Part shown: piece after piece, positions 13,032 to 21,742 of the stretch | Layout of the letters: every line of letters begins with the position of its first letter | How positions within the stretch are numbered: position 1 is the first letter of the stretch | Assembly: GCF_900112025.1 (NCBI RefSeq) | Contig: NZ_FOKL01000013.1 | Location: 58,909-122,908, forward strand | Reading direction: 5' to 3' | DNA from: Janthinobacterium sp. 344 | Lineage (GTDB): Bacteria > Pseudomonadota > Gammaproteobacteria > Burkholderiales > Burkholderiaceae_D | Length of the DNA stretch: 64,000 nucleotides | The notes under the pieces: generated by a model | What the model was told of the DNA's origin: nothing | Databases searched by the model: none | Seen by the model: only the letters and a program-made list of their open reading frames with translations | Translations under genes and position numbers: made by a program

Positions 13032-13149
13032 GCACCTGACAAAACCGTAGCGAGCGGAAGGAAGAGGTGGCCGAGCAGCGCAGCCGTACTCTGGTACGGT
13101 GAGCATCGCAAGCCGCCTATGCCGACGCGCAGCAGCTTTGGCCAGGTGC
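13032..13149 (-). repeat. Stop-codon-anchored palindromic element, copy C (reverse)
   Basis: A 118-base copy in reverse orientation, starting three bases after the stop codon of the leftward EAL-HDOD gene. Read on the minus strand it begins GCACCTGGCCAAAG and ends CTCGCTACGGTTTTGTCAGG followed by TGC. Its central hairpin is CCGTAC-CAGA-GTACGG. Relative to its host gene it has the same orientation as copies A and B. Confidence 0.85.
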
Positions 13150-13152
13150 CAA

Positions 13153-14433
13153 CTACAGAGCGTAGCGGACGACGTTATCGCTCCATTCGTAGGCGGCCAT
13201 TTCCAGTTCCACCAGGTCGTCCGGCGACATGGCCAGGTCGCGCAAGGTCGGCACGATCTCGCCTTCCATGTCCTCGATGCGTTCGATGCATTCGGCCAGG
13301 CGCAGCAAGTCGCCATAGAAGCCTTCGCGCGACAGCAGCGCTTCGGCCACTTCGTCGATCACTTCGATCTGCTTGAGGATTTCCGACATCGGCACGGCGA
13401 ACAAGGTATCCATCAGGGACATGATGCCCACCGTAAAGGCGATATCGGCCGAATGCGCGTGGTTCGGACGCAGTTTATGCGCCAGCAATTCCAGCAGGCG
13501 GCCGCGCGTGGTGGCCAGCATCAGCAGCGGCGTCATGCTATGGCCGCGCTTGCTTGGTTCCGCATACAGCATGATTTGCAGCCAGCGCTGCAGCTGGCGG
13601 CGGCCCAGCACGGTCACGGCCTGGCTCAGCGAATCGATGCGCTGGCGCGCGCCCACGGCTGGCGTGTTCACCAGGCGCAGCAGGTTCAGGGCCAGCGACA
13701 CGTCGCGCTTGATGGCGCGCTCGATCTCCATGTTGTCCGCATCGGAAGTGACCAGGGTCATCAGTTCCATGACGGCCAGCTGCGATGGCGAGAGTTTCTT
13801 GCCCGTCATGATGGCGGGCTTGGCGAAATAATATCCCTGGAAATAATCGAAGCCCAGGTCCAGGCCCGACTTGAATTCTTCGCGCGTCTCGACCTTTTCC
13901 GCCACCAGTTTCTTGTTTTCCTGCTTGAAACGCGGCGCCAGCGCTGCCAGCACTGTCGGATCGACCGTGCTCATGTCCATCTTCACATATTGCACCAGCG
14001 GCAAGAGTTCCTGGACCTGCGTCGTGTCGGACACCACGTTTTCCAGGGCGAAGGTGAAGCCATGGCCCACCAGTTCGCTGATGCGCGTGCGCACTTCCGG
14101 CGTGACTTTCATCGACTCGACCACTTCCAGCACGACTTTTTCGCGCGGCAGGAAGACGAAGATATCGCTCATGATCACATCGGCATCGACGTTGACGAAA
14201 CCGAGCGCGTCGCCGATGACCTTTTCCATGCCCAGCTGCGAAGCATGGGCAATGACGGACGCCGTGGCGGACAAATCACTGGTAATGTTGGCGGGCCCGA
14301 CCGGGGCGTTGCGAAAAAGCAACTCATAGCCGAACAGGGCCTGGTTGCGGTCAAGGATAGGCTGTCGCCCCAGATAAAACTCGCGCACGCGCAAGGGTTT
14401 TGGGGTGATGTCGTTGCTGGAAATATCGATCAT
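13153..14433 (-). CDS. EAL-HDOD signalling protein
   Basis: A 426-residue protein with an N-terminal EAL-like domain and a C-terminal HDOD domain, the YuxH/CdgJ architecture. The EAL signature is degenerate: GYELLFRN replaces the catalytic EALLR-type motif, so phosphodiesterase activity is unlikely and a regulatory or binding role is more probable. Other EAL-like sections are FVNVDADV, KMDMSTVDP and DYFQGYYFAKP near residue 190. HDOD starts near residue 210 (LSPSQLAVMELMTLV). I chose the ATG at 14433, which has GAAGAG upstream; a TTG at 14502 or a GTG at 14493 would add about 20 residues. Repeat copy C follows the stop codon. Confidence 0.88.
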   Translation of the reverse strand: MIDISSNDITPKPLRVREFYLGRQPILDRNQALFGYELLFRNAPVGPANITSDLSATASVIAHASQLGMEKVIGDALGFVNVDADVIMSDIFVFLPREKVVLEVVESMKVTPEVRTRISELVGHGFTFALENVVSDTTQVQELLPLVQYVKMDMSTVDPTVLAALAPRFKQENKKLVAEKVETREEFKSGLDLGFDYFQGYYFAKPAIMTGKKLSPSQLAVMELMTLVTSDADNMEIERAIKRDVSLALNLLRLVNTPAVGARQRIDSLSQAVTVLGRRQLQRWLQIMLYAEPSKRGHSMTPLLMLATTRGRLLELLAHKLRPNHAHSADIAFTVGIMSLMDTLFAVPMSEILKQIEVIDEVAEALLSREGFYGDLLRLAECIERIEDMEGEIVPTLRDLAMSPDDLVELEMAAYEWSDNVVRYAL

Positions 14434-14570
14434 TAACTCTTCATCAATCACGTCGAGTGATACCGGCCGCGCCGCGCCTGCATCAAGGTTCACTATTGAC
14501 AATACTTTAGCTGAATTCCGCCCGCGCTGTGGGTATTTTGGCAGTAATACGGCGTATTGTCGTCAACAAA

Positions 14571-15350
14571 TTAGGCCGCTGGGCTTTCTTGCACCATCCC
14601 ATCGACAAATAGCTTCAATTCTCCCGGCACGAATGCCGTCCATTGCTCGTTGGTGGTCAGCGGCTGGGTGACGATCACGGCCACGCGATCGTGCGGCGTG
14701 GTGACCTGGGAAAAGTCGACGCTGAGGTCTTCATCGGAGAGTTTAGCAGTTGGAAACGGATGTTGTCGCACCAGATAGTGCAGGCTGGTGGAACAATGGG
14801 CAAACAGCGCCTCGCCGCTGGACAGCATCATGTTGAAAGTGCCGTGGGCGGCGATGCCCGGCAACAGCTGCGCCAGCGCCACATGCAGGGCGGGCAAGGC
14901 GGGCGGGGCATCGCCAAAGCGCGCATGCAATTCCTGCAGCAGATAGCAGAATGCCAGCTCGCTGTCCGTGCAGCCGACGGGACGGTAGCTGCCCGTCAGC
15001 ACGGGATGGAAGGCCTTCAGGTCGCCATTGTGGGCAAAGACCCAGTAGCGGCCCCACAGCTCGCGCACGAACGGGTGGCAGTTTTCCAGCGCCACCTGGC
15101 CTTGCGTGGCCTTGCGGATGTGCGCGATGACATTGCGCGATTTGATGGGATAGCGTTTGATCAGCTCGGCCACGGGCGAGGCGATGGCCGCCTGGTGGTC
15201 GACGAAGTGGCGCACGCCGGCGCCCTCGAAAAAGGCGATGCCCCAGCCATCGTGGTGGGTATCCGTATGGCCGCCGCGCATGGCGAAGCCGGTAAAACTA
15301 AAGACAATGTCCGTAGGGACATTGCAATTCATTCCGAGAAGTTGGCACAT
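14571..15350 (-). CDS. Class II glutamine amidotransferase, YafJ type
   Basis: A 259-residue stand-alone class II glutamine amidotransferase domain. The start is fixed by MCQLLGMNCN, because processing must expose Cys2 as the nucleophile. Other conserved parts are HHDGWGIAFFE, HIRKATQG (about residue 80) and HPFVRELWGRYWVFAHNGDL (about residues 93-112). No acceptor (synthase) domain is attached, as in the YafJ group, so the amide acceptor is unknown. It lies upstream of the EAL-HDOD gene on the same strand with a 68-base gap to the TTG alternative start of that gene. Confidence 0.9.
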   Translation of the reverse strand: MCQLLGMNCNVPTDIVFSFTGFAMRGGHTDTHHDGWGIAFFEGAGVRHFVDHQAAIASPVAELIKRYPIKSRNVIAHIRKATQGQVALENCHPFVRELWGRYWVFAHNGDLKAFHPVLTGSYRPVGCTDSELAFCYLLQELHARFGDAPPALPALHVALAQLLPGIAAHGTFNMMLSSGEALFAHCSTSLHYLVRQHPFPTAKLSDEDLSVDFSQVTTPHDRVAVIVTQPLTTNEQWTAFVPGELKLFVDGMVQESPAA

Positions 15351-15436
15351 GATCTGTTTGCGGCGGGGTAACCCAGCCACCATACCATGCCGGCTTGCCA
15401 ATTGGTATGGTGGCGATCGCCATCAGGCAAAGAGCA

Positions 15437-15694
15437 TCAGTGCAGCAGGACAGGCTGGCTCATGAGGGAATCATAGCTGCCGAGGAATTCATCGATCTCT
15501 TCCATGCTGGGTTCGCTGGCGATCAGTTCCGTGACGTCGCGGCGGAAGTTTTGCGCAAGGACTCCCGCGATGAACGTCTCGCGCTTGCCGCCCTTGTCGA
15601 CGATTTCATAGCCGCCGAAGCGCAAGGCTTCCAGGTCGACATCGGCGCCGAATTCCACGACGCTATATTGCTCGCTGTTATAGATCAGGTTCAT
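15437..15694 (-). CDS. DUF3567 family protein
   Basis: An 85-residue acidic protein beginning MNLIYNSEQYSVVEFGAD, characteristic of the DUF3567 family, which is largely confined to betaproteobacteria. Its function is unknown. The ATG at 15694 follows GAAGGATGCAAA, a good ribosome binding site. It sits alone between the amidotransferase and the CobW-like gene, all on the minus strand. Confidence 0.88.
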   Translation of the reverse strand: MNLIYNSEQYSVVEFGADVDLEALRFGGYEIVDKGGKRETFIAGVLAQNFRRDVTELIASEPSMEEIDEFLGSYDSLMSQPVLLH

Positions 15695-15846
15695 TTTGCA
15701 TCCTTCGCTCAAGCAGGAGAAACTCCTGCGGTGTCAGAACAGAGGTGGGGCTGATACGGCGCCATTTCAAGCGCCATGCCACCCGGCGGGCTACAGAGTT
15801 GTAACGAGATGCAAATTGCGACTGCGGTAATACGCTCAGAAAGTCG

Positions 15847-16236
15847 TCAGGAAACCAGCAAGTCCGCTTGCAGCGCCAGCAGGACATCGTAGGGACTGGC
15901 GGTCAGCCAGGTGCGCAATTGTTCGATGTGCGTGGCGTCGGCCAGGCTGATGAACAAGTGCGCGGGCGGATGGCGCAACAGACGATTCAATGTTACACGC
16001 AATACGAGATTGCCGCTGCAGCACAGGCAACCGGGCGCGATGCGCAGCAATTGCAAGGGGGATGGGGGGTGTTCGGCCAGGTCGGCCAGGATGGAGTTGC
16101 CGTCAGCCAAGCCTTCCAGGATGACGGCGGTGGCTTGCCAGGGCCGCAAGGCGTGCGCGATGGCAGCCTCGCGGTCGGCGGCACGTCCGCCGCTGACCAG
16201 GGTCAGTGGCGTCGCGTGCCGCAGGGGCGATGTCAC
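15847..16236 (-). CDS. Minimal CobW/COG0523-like protein without P-loop
   Basis: A 129-residue protein with the signature GCLCCSGNLVLRVTLNRLLR near residues 69-88, resembling the metal-binding CxCC motif of COG0523 (CobW/ZigA/YeiR) GTPases. The N-terminus reads LTLVSGGRAADREAAIAHAL, where a GTPase would have GxxGxGKT, so nucleotide binding by the usual loop is not expected. The normal C-terminal half of a CobW protein is absent. It starts with GTG, and this start overlaps the ntrX stop codon in GTGA, which suggests translational coupling. Possibly a metal-binding accessory protein or a degenerated paralogue. The family call rests on the CxCC context alone. Confidence 0.6.
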   Translation of the reverse strand: MTSPLRHATPLTLVSGGRAADREAAIAHALRPWQATAVILEGLADGNSILADLAEHPPSPLQLLRIAPGCLCCSGNLVLRVTLNRLLRHPPAHLFISLADATHIEQLRTWLTASPYDVLLALQADLLVS

Positions 16237-16952
16237 AGGCTTTTCTTGGCCAGCTTGCCCGGCTCGACGCCCAGCTGTTTCAACTTGCGGTACAGATGGG
16301 TACGTTCCAGGCCCGTTTTTTCCGCCACGCGCGTCATGCTGCCGCCTTCACGGCCCAGGTGATGTTCGAAATACATGCGTTCGAACGCGTCGCGCGCCTC
16401 GCGCAGGGGCAAGTCGAACGACAGGTTGTAGCCATGGCCTTCGGCCACGGCCGGCACGGCGATGCCTGGACGCACCATCAGCTGCTGTGGCGCGCTGCCG
16501 CCAAAACTGGGCACGGGATGGCTGCTTTCCTCGGCCACGACGGGCGCCGCGGGACGCGGTGCCACGCTTGGCGCACGCACGGTTTCCTGTGCCCGCGTCA
16601 AGCCTTGCTGGACTGCCTTCAACAGTTTCTGCAGGGCAATCGGCTTTTCCAGGAAGTTCAGCGCACCGATACGCGTCGCTTCGACGGCCGTATCGATGGT
16701 GGCATGGCCCGACATCATGATCACCGGCATGGTCAGCAAGCCATCGCGCTGCCACTCCTTGAGCAAGGTAACGCCGTCCGTGTCGGGCATCCAGATATCC
16801 AGCAACACCAGATCCGGCGCACCGGCGGCGCGCGCTTCGCGCGCCTGCTGCGCATTTTCGGCCAGCTGGATAGCATGCCCTTCGTCGCCCAATATTTCCG
16901 AGAGCAACTCACGGATACCCATTTCATCATCCACTACGAGTATGTTTGCCAT
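16233..16952 (-). CDS. ntrX: NtrX-like response regulator lacking the AAA+ domain
   Basis: A 239-residue response regulator. Residues 1-120 form the receiver (ILVVDDEMGIRELL, phospho-acceptor in LVLLDIWMPDTDG, then MMSGHATIDTAVEA and LEKPI). A proline-rich linker follows. Residues about 195-235 form a Fis-type helix-turn-helix (VAEKTGLERTHLYRKLKQLG). The sigma-54-interacting AAA+ module of classical NtrX is absent, so it probably acts without direct sigma-54 activation. The ATG at 16952 directly precedes the receiver. It is downstream of ntrY in the rsmB-DUF4390-ntrY-ntrX order usual for betaproteobacteria. Confidence 0.85.
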   Translation of the reverse strand: MANILVVDDEMGIRELLSEILGDEGHAIQLAENAQQAREARAAGAPDLVLLDIWMPDTDGVTLLKEWQRDGLLTMPVIMMSGHATIDTAVEATRIGALNFLEKPIALQKLLKAVQQGLTRAQETVRAPSVAPRPAAPVVAEESSHPVPSFGGSAPQQLMVRPGIAVPAVAEGHGYNLSFDLPLREARDAFERMYFEHHLGREGGSMTRVAEKTGLERTHLYRKLKQLGVEPGKLAKKSL

Positions 16953-17049
16953 TCGTGTCTTGCCTTCCTCATTTCGCCGGCCGTCGCGCACGAGATGCAC
17001 GCGCGGACAACTATGATTTTATTAGTGTTTTAAATACTAAACCAGACCC

Positions 17050-19347
17050 TCACGCCAGGATTTCCTGGGCGGGAGCGTCGGGAGCTAACTTTAACAGCAA
17101 AATGACCACCGAAGCGCCATTGCCGTCGACCCGATTCTCGATATCGATGCGTCCACCGTGTTCATCGATGATTTTCTTCACCATCGCCAGGCCCAGGCCC
17201 GTGCCGCGCGCCTTCGACGTGACGTAGGGTTCGAAGGCCCGCGCCAGGATCTTCGGCGCGAAACCGGGGCCATTGTCGGTGATGGCCAGCCGCACGGCGA
17301 TGTTCACGCCGCCGTCCGCACTGCGATAATGAATTGCTTCCGTCCTCACGTCAATCCGCGGATGCGGCGAGTCCGCCGGCAAGTCCGCCATGGCGTCCTG
17401 CGCATTCTGCAACAAGTTATGGATCACCTGGCGCAATTGCGTCGGATCGCCCATCACCATCGGCAGGTTCGGCGCCAGCTGCGGATGGATGATGTCGCCA
17501 TCGTCGCCGCGCAAATACAGGTTCAGGATCTCTTCGATCAGCTCGTTCAAGCGCAGCGGCACCAGCACGGCTGGCGGCGTGCGCGCATAGTCGCGGAAGT
17601 CGTCGACCATGCGCTTCATGGCGTCGACCTGCTTGACGATGGTGGTGGTGGCGCGGCTGAGCAAATCGGCGTCAGGCTGTTCCAGCTTGCCTTCGAGCTT
17701 CATTTGCAGGCGCTCGGCCGACAGCTGGATGGGCGTCAGCGGATTCTTGATTTCATGCGCCAGGCGGCGCGCCACCTCGCCCCAGGCGATCGAGCGCTGC
17801 GCGGAAATCACGTCGGAAATATCATCGAACACGACGATATAGCCGCTGCCGGACTCCAGCGGCAAACGCGAGCCGCGCGCCAGCAAGGTGATATCGTGCT
17901 CGTCGGCACTGCTGCCCAGGCGGCGCGGAATCTCGATCTGGCGCTGCCAGTGCAGGCGCTGCTGGTTGCGGCCCGACGCCGATTGCGCGCTCTGCGCCGT
18001 GAAGGCGCTGATGATGGCGCCGCCGAATTCCTCCATTCCCGCGATGTTTGCCAGCGGCTGGCCCACCATGCTGGCCCCCGAATGCTGCAGGATGCGCTCC
18101 ACCGATTCATTGCAGGTGACTAATTTAAAATCGCCATCGAGCACCATCACGCCGGCCGACATGTTCGCCAGCACCGATTCCAGGTGGGCCTTGGCGTTTT
18201 GCAGCGCGGCGCGGTTGCTTTCCACGGCCGTGCGCGCATCGAGCAGCTGGCGCGTCATGATGTTGAACGATTGCGTCAGGGTGCCCAGTTCATCCTTGGT
18301 GGCGACGATGGGGCGTGGCGACAGGTCGCCCTCGGCCACGGCGCGCGTGCCCTCGGCCAGCAGCAGCAGCGGCTGGGCCAGGTTACCGGCGATCAGGAAG
18401 GCGCTGCCGATGGCGCCAAAGATGGCCAGCAGCAAGGTCAAGGTGAGGATTTCCATGTACATCTTGCGCAAGCCCACGCGCGCGACGAACCGTTCCTTGT
18501 ATTCGCTGTAGGCGGCGCGCAGCATTTCACCGTTGGTCGCCAGCTTGGGCGGCACCGATTGCAGCAATTGCAGGTAGCGGGGCGACACGGACGGCCCCGG
18601 CACGGCGACGAGCACGCGCAGGCGCAGGCTGGCGGCCGCGTCGATGACGGCTGGCGGCCCGGCGCGGCTGCCGCCACCGCCCGACTCCATGCTGTCGTCA
18701 TGCAGCTCCTGCCCGCCTTCCGCGGAGGCGTAGCCGGCTGGCAAGGCTGCCTGCGCCAGCATGGCCGGCGTCGGCAAGTCGGCCGCGCTGTGCGGACCGG
18801 CGCTGGCCAGCAACACGCCGTCGCCGCTGACGACCATGACATTTTGCATGCCCTCTTCACGCAACAGGCTAGTCAGCACCGCGGGACCGGCCACGGGATC
18901 GGCGCCCAGTTCCTCGACGGCCTTGTGGCCGCGGTGATCGAGTTCGACCAGGGCGGCATCGAGGCCCGCGCGGCCCAGTTCCAGGCCCGATTCCAGCGCC
19001 GCTTCGATCTTCACGTTGAACCACGATTCGATGGAGTGGGAAACGAATTGCACGGAAACGAGGAAAATCACCAGGCCCGGCAGGATGCCGACGGCGGCGA
19101 ACAGCATCACCAGGCGCGTCATCAGCTTGGAGCCGAATTTACCGCTCTTGTAGCGCGCGTACAGGCGCCCCAGGGAAATGCCGACCAGCGCCAGCAAGGA
19201 GACGGCCACGGCGGCGTTGAGCCCCAGCAGCCAGGAATAATAACGGTCGAAAAAGCCGGAATTGTCGGAGGCCGACGCCAGCAAAAACAGCAGGATACTG
19301 ACAATGCCGCCGCCCACCACCAGCAGATAGCGCAATGCTTGACTCAC
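17050..19347 (-). CDS. ntrY: Sensor histidine kinase NtrY
   Basis: A 765-residue membrane histidine kinase. Hydrophobic segments occur near residues 6-25, 38-60 and 78-103, then a long extracytoplasmic part, another segment near 310-330, a HAMP region, a PAS domain (ANMSAGVMVLDGDFKLVTCN), the phospho-acceptor box RLAHEIKNPLTPIQLSAERL near residue 530, and an ATPase domain with NLLQNAQDAM, DNGPGFAP and GTGLGLAMVKKI. The start is GTG, overlapping the DUF4390 stop codon by one base (TAGTG). It is the partner of the adjacent NtrX-like regulator; the signal is unknown, although the family is linked to nitrogen or redox sensing. Confidence 0.93.
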   Translation of the reverse strand: MSQALRYLLVVGGGIVSILLFLLASASDNSGFFDRYYSWLLGLNAAVAVSLLALVGISLGRLYARYKSGKFGSKLMTRLVMLFAAVGILPGLVIFLVSVQFVSHSIESWFNVKIEAALESGLELGRAGLDAALVELDHRGHKAVEELGADPVAGPAVLTSLLREEGMQNVMVVSGDGVLLASAGPHSAADLPTPAMLAQAALPAGYASAEGGQELHDDSMESGGGGSRAGPPAVIDAAASLRLRVLVAVPGPSVSPRYLQLLQSVPPKLATNGEMLRAAYSEYKERFVARVGLRKMYMEILTLTLLLAIFGAIGSAFLIAGNLAQPLLLLAEGTRAVAEGDLSPRPIVATKDELGTLTQSFNIMTRQLLDARTAVESNRAALQNAKAHLESVLANMSAGVMVLDGDFKLVTCNESVERILQHSGASMVGQPLANIAGMEEFGGAIISAFTAQSAQSASGRNQQRLHWQRQIEIPRRLGSSADEHDITLLARGSRLPLESGSGYIVVFDDISDVISAQRSIAWGEVARRLAHEIKNPLTPIQLSAERLQMKLEGKLEQPDADLLSRATTTIVKQVDAMKRMVDDFRDYARTPPAVLVPLRLNELIEEILNLYLRGDDGDIIHPQLAPNLPMVMGDPTQLRQVIHNLLQNAQDAMADLPADSPHPRIDVRTEAIHYRSADGGVNIAVRLAITDNGPGFAPKILARAFEPYVTSKARGTGLGLAMVKKIIDEHGGRIDIENRVDGNGASVVILLLKLAPDAPAQEILA

Positions 19348-19961
19348 TACTCCGCCGTATACAAGAAGGTTTTTTTATTCGAAGCCAGGCGCCAGTCGCT
19401 GTTATTGAAGGCGTTGACCTGTATCGGCTTGGGCAGGTAGTCGCGGTCCATGCCCATGCGCAAGGTCACGTTATACGTCTGCCCCACTTTCAGCTCGCCG
19501 CGCCGCGCCACCAGCCAGCGGCTGGGACGGCGGATCAGGAACAGCGCGTCGTCGAGCGTGGCAAAGCTTTGCTGCAAGCCGCCGCCCGACACGTGATACT
19601 GGCGCGTCAGCACGTTGTACGACAGGCGGCTGGTCTGGCGCGCGACGATGGCCTTTTCATCGAACCAGTACCAGCGGGGCCGGGTCAGTTCGATTTCTGT
19701 CGTGAAAAACAGCGGCACACCGTGCTGCACGGCATCATCGAGGTCGTGATTGAGCTCGAAGGAATAGGTGGCGGCCAGCTTGTAGCCCTCTTCACTAGCC
19801 TCGATGTAGGCGCGGGTGATCTCGACCATATCGGTGGCATGCGCGCGTGGCATGCTACACGCCAGCAGCAACAGCAGGGCCAGGAGTCGGAAGAGTCGTG
19901 TTGTCACAAGTGTGCCGATAGTGTCCGTAGGAAAGGTATCAACGAATCGTTCAAGCCGCAT
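19347..19961 (-). CDS. DUF4390 domain protein
   Basis: A protein of about 204 residues with an N-terminal signal sequence (LFRLLALLLLLACSMPRAHA) and the DUF4390 domain (DMVEITRAYIEASEEGYKL, RPRWYWFDEKAI, YLPKPIQVNAF). It is predicted to be periplasmic; its function is unknown, but its constant position between rsmB and ntrY suggests a link to the NtrY sensor. The start is uncertain: the ATG at 19961 overlaps the rsmB end, while a GTG at 19907 would start right before the signal sequence. Neither has a clear ribosome binding site. Confidence 0.85.
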   Translation of the reverse strand: MRLERFVDTFPTDTIGTLVTTRLFRLLALLLLLACSMPRAHATDMVEITRAYIEASEEGYKLAATYSFELNHDLDDAVQHGVPLFFTTEIELTRPRWYWFDEKAIVARQTSRLSYNVLTRQYHVSGGGLQQSFATLDDALFLIRRPSRWLVARRGELKVGQTYNVTLRMGMDRDYLPKPIQVNAFNNSDWRLASNKKTFLYTAE

Positions 19962-21369
19962 TTTTTTGGAATAGCGCATAGAACAAACCGTCATGGTCCT
20001 GCTCCGCGCTGCCAGTCGGCAACAGCTGGCCAGGCGCTGTCAAACGGGTCGCATTATTGCGCACCGCAAATGCCGCCGCCTGTGCTTCGGACTCTTGCGG
20101 CCACAACGAACAAGTCACGAACAGCAATTTACCATCGGGGCGCAGCATCTGCCACAGGTTGTCCAGAATTTTGGATGAAAGTGTTGCAAGTTGGAACGCG
20201 TCGCCCTTGCGGCGCAGCCAGCGGATGTCGGGATGGCGGCGCACGATGCCCGAGGCCGTGCACGGCACGTCGGCCAGGATGCGGTCGTACTGCTGGCCGT
20301 CCCACCACGCGCTCGATTGCGCATCCTGCGCCTTCAGGGTCGCTTCCAGGCCCAGGCGCTCGAGGTTTTCCGCGATGCGCGGCAGGCGCTTGGCATCGGC
20401 GTCGATGGCCGTCACGTGCACGTCGGCCAGTTCCAGGATATGGCACGTCTTGCCGCCGGGCGCGGCGCAGGCGTCGAGCACGCGCATGCCGTCCTGCAAG
20501 TCCAGCAGCGGCGCGGCCAGTTGCGCGCCCGCATCCTGCACGGAGACGACACCCTGTTCGAAGCCGGGAATCAGGGCCACGCCGATCGGCTTGTCCAGGC
20601 GCACGGCGTACGGTCCCACCTGGCGCGCGGCGATGCCCGCCTCCGCCAGCACGGCCAGATACGCTTCCACCGTGCTCTTGCGGCGATTCACGCGCAAGGT
20701 CAGCGGCGGCACGGCATTGCCGGCCGTCAAAATGGCTTGCCAGTCGCGCGGATAGGCCAGGCGCAGCGAGTCGATCCACCACTGCGGGTAGTTCCATTGG
20801 GCCAGCGGCTGCTGCAAGGCCGCTGCCAGCAAGGATGTGCGTTCACGCAGGAAACGGCGCAGCACGGCATTGACCATGCCCTTGGCGTGCGCCAGGTCAG
20901 GGTGCGAGGTGGCCACCGTGACAGCCTGGTCGACAACGGTAAACTCTTCATACGGCTGCTCGCCCGGCTCGGCCGACATCAAGGACAGCGCGCAGCACAG
21001 CAGCGCGGCCAGCATCGGCGGCTCGGGCGCTTTCGAGGTCATCAGGCCGACCAGGGTTTCGCTGCGGCCCAGCTGGCGCATGGTGCGGTAGGAAATATCC
21101 TGGATGGCGCCGCGCGCCTGCGGGCTGGCGTTCGATTGCGCGAACACCTTGGCCAGCGCCTGCGGCAACGCCGTGCCGGTGCGCACTTGCGCCACGGCAT
21201 TGGCGGCGCCCAGCAGGCAAAACGCCAGCGAGTCGGCGCGCAAATCGGGTTGGAAGCCTGGCTGCAAGACCGGTTTCAGGTCGGGATGGTAGCTGGGACG
21301 CAATTTCGGCGCGACGGCCGGGCCTGGCGCCGGCTTGGTTTTCAATTTCAGCGTGGGGCGCTTGTTCAT
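19951..21369 (-). CDS. rsmB: 16S rRNA (cytosine-967-C5) methyltransferase
   Basis: Methylates C967 of 16S rRNA. The 472-residue product has an N-terminal NusB-like RNA-binding domain (about residues 45-180), then a SAM-dependent methyltransferase with LDACAAPGGKTCHILEL, the motif IV cysteine in DVPCTASGIVRRHPDIRWLR, and the catalytic cysteine in LLFVTCSLWPQESEAQ. The first 40 residues are basic and proline-rich (LKLKTKPAPGPAVAPKLRP), a small extension over the E. coli protein. It is the first gene of the run leading to ntrYX. Confidence 0.95.
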   Translation of the reverse strand: MNKRPTLKLKTKPAPGPAVAPKLRPSYHPDLKPVLQPGFQPDLRADSLAFCLLGAANAVAQVRTGTALPQALAKVFAQSNASPQARGAIQDISYRTMRQLGRSETLVGLMTSKAPEPPMLAALLCCALSLMSAEPGEQPYEEFTVVDQAVTVATSHPDLAHAKGMVNAVLRRFLRERTSLLAAALQQPLAQWNYPQWWIDSLRLAYPRDWQAILTAGNAVPPLTLRVNRRKSTVEAYLAVLAEAGIAARQVGPYAVRLDKPIGVALIPGFEQGVVSVQDAGAQLAAPLLDLQDGMRVLDACAAPGGKTCHILELADVHVTAIDADAKRLPRIAENLERLGLEATLKAQDAQSSAWWDGQQYDRILADVPCTASGIVRRHPDIRWLRRKGDAFQLATLSSKILDNLWQMLRPDGKLLFVTCSLWPQESEAQAAAFAVRNNATRLTAPGQLLPTGSAEQDHDGLFYALFQKNAA

Positions 21370-21742
21370 AAATTATCCGGTGTGGCTGCGCGCGGCTGGC
21401 GGCAGGGTGCACTCGCGGCCGCGCGTCATCAATAAAGGGTCGATTGTAGCGTTTGTGGCGCCCTCTGACCCAGGCGATTGCAGCGATAAAGGTAAATCGC
21501 GGCAAAAAACTGCATATATACAAGCAGAAAGCAGCATGCTGATGTTTTCATGCACCAACATCGGCATGCCATCCTGATAATATCGTGAAACGCGCCAGCG
21601 CGGGGCGGCTGCCGGCAAGCGTATTGTTCCCGGCAGCAAACCAGTATAATTAACGCAGTCTGGGCGGCGATGTCATGGCCGTCCGTTTTGCTTTTTGATT
21701 CATTCTATTCATTCTTAACGCGGTTCCGCCGCCATCCTGCTC
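21370..21742. other. Divergent intergenic region rsmB/argS
   Basis: This 373-base gap holds promoters for both directions. TATAAT at 21645-21650 lies about 93 bases before the argS start, with a TTG-containing stretch at a suitable -35 distance. A 13-base inverted repeat (GCATGCTGATGTT at 21534-21546 and AACATCGGCATGC at 21557-21569, one wobble pair) sits in the middle. No small ORF is convincing. Confidence 0.5.
21645..21650 (+). promoter_or_regulatory. Candidate -10 box for argS
   Basis: A perfect TATAAT, with GTATTGTTC about 15-17 bases upstream as a plausible -35 region. It is placed correctly for argS and the genes behind it. Confidence 0.4.
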
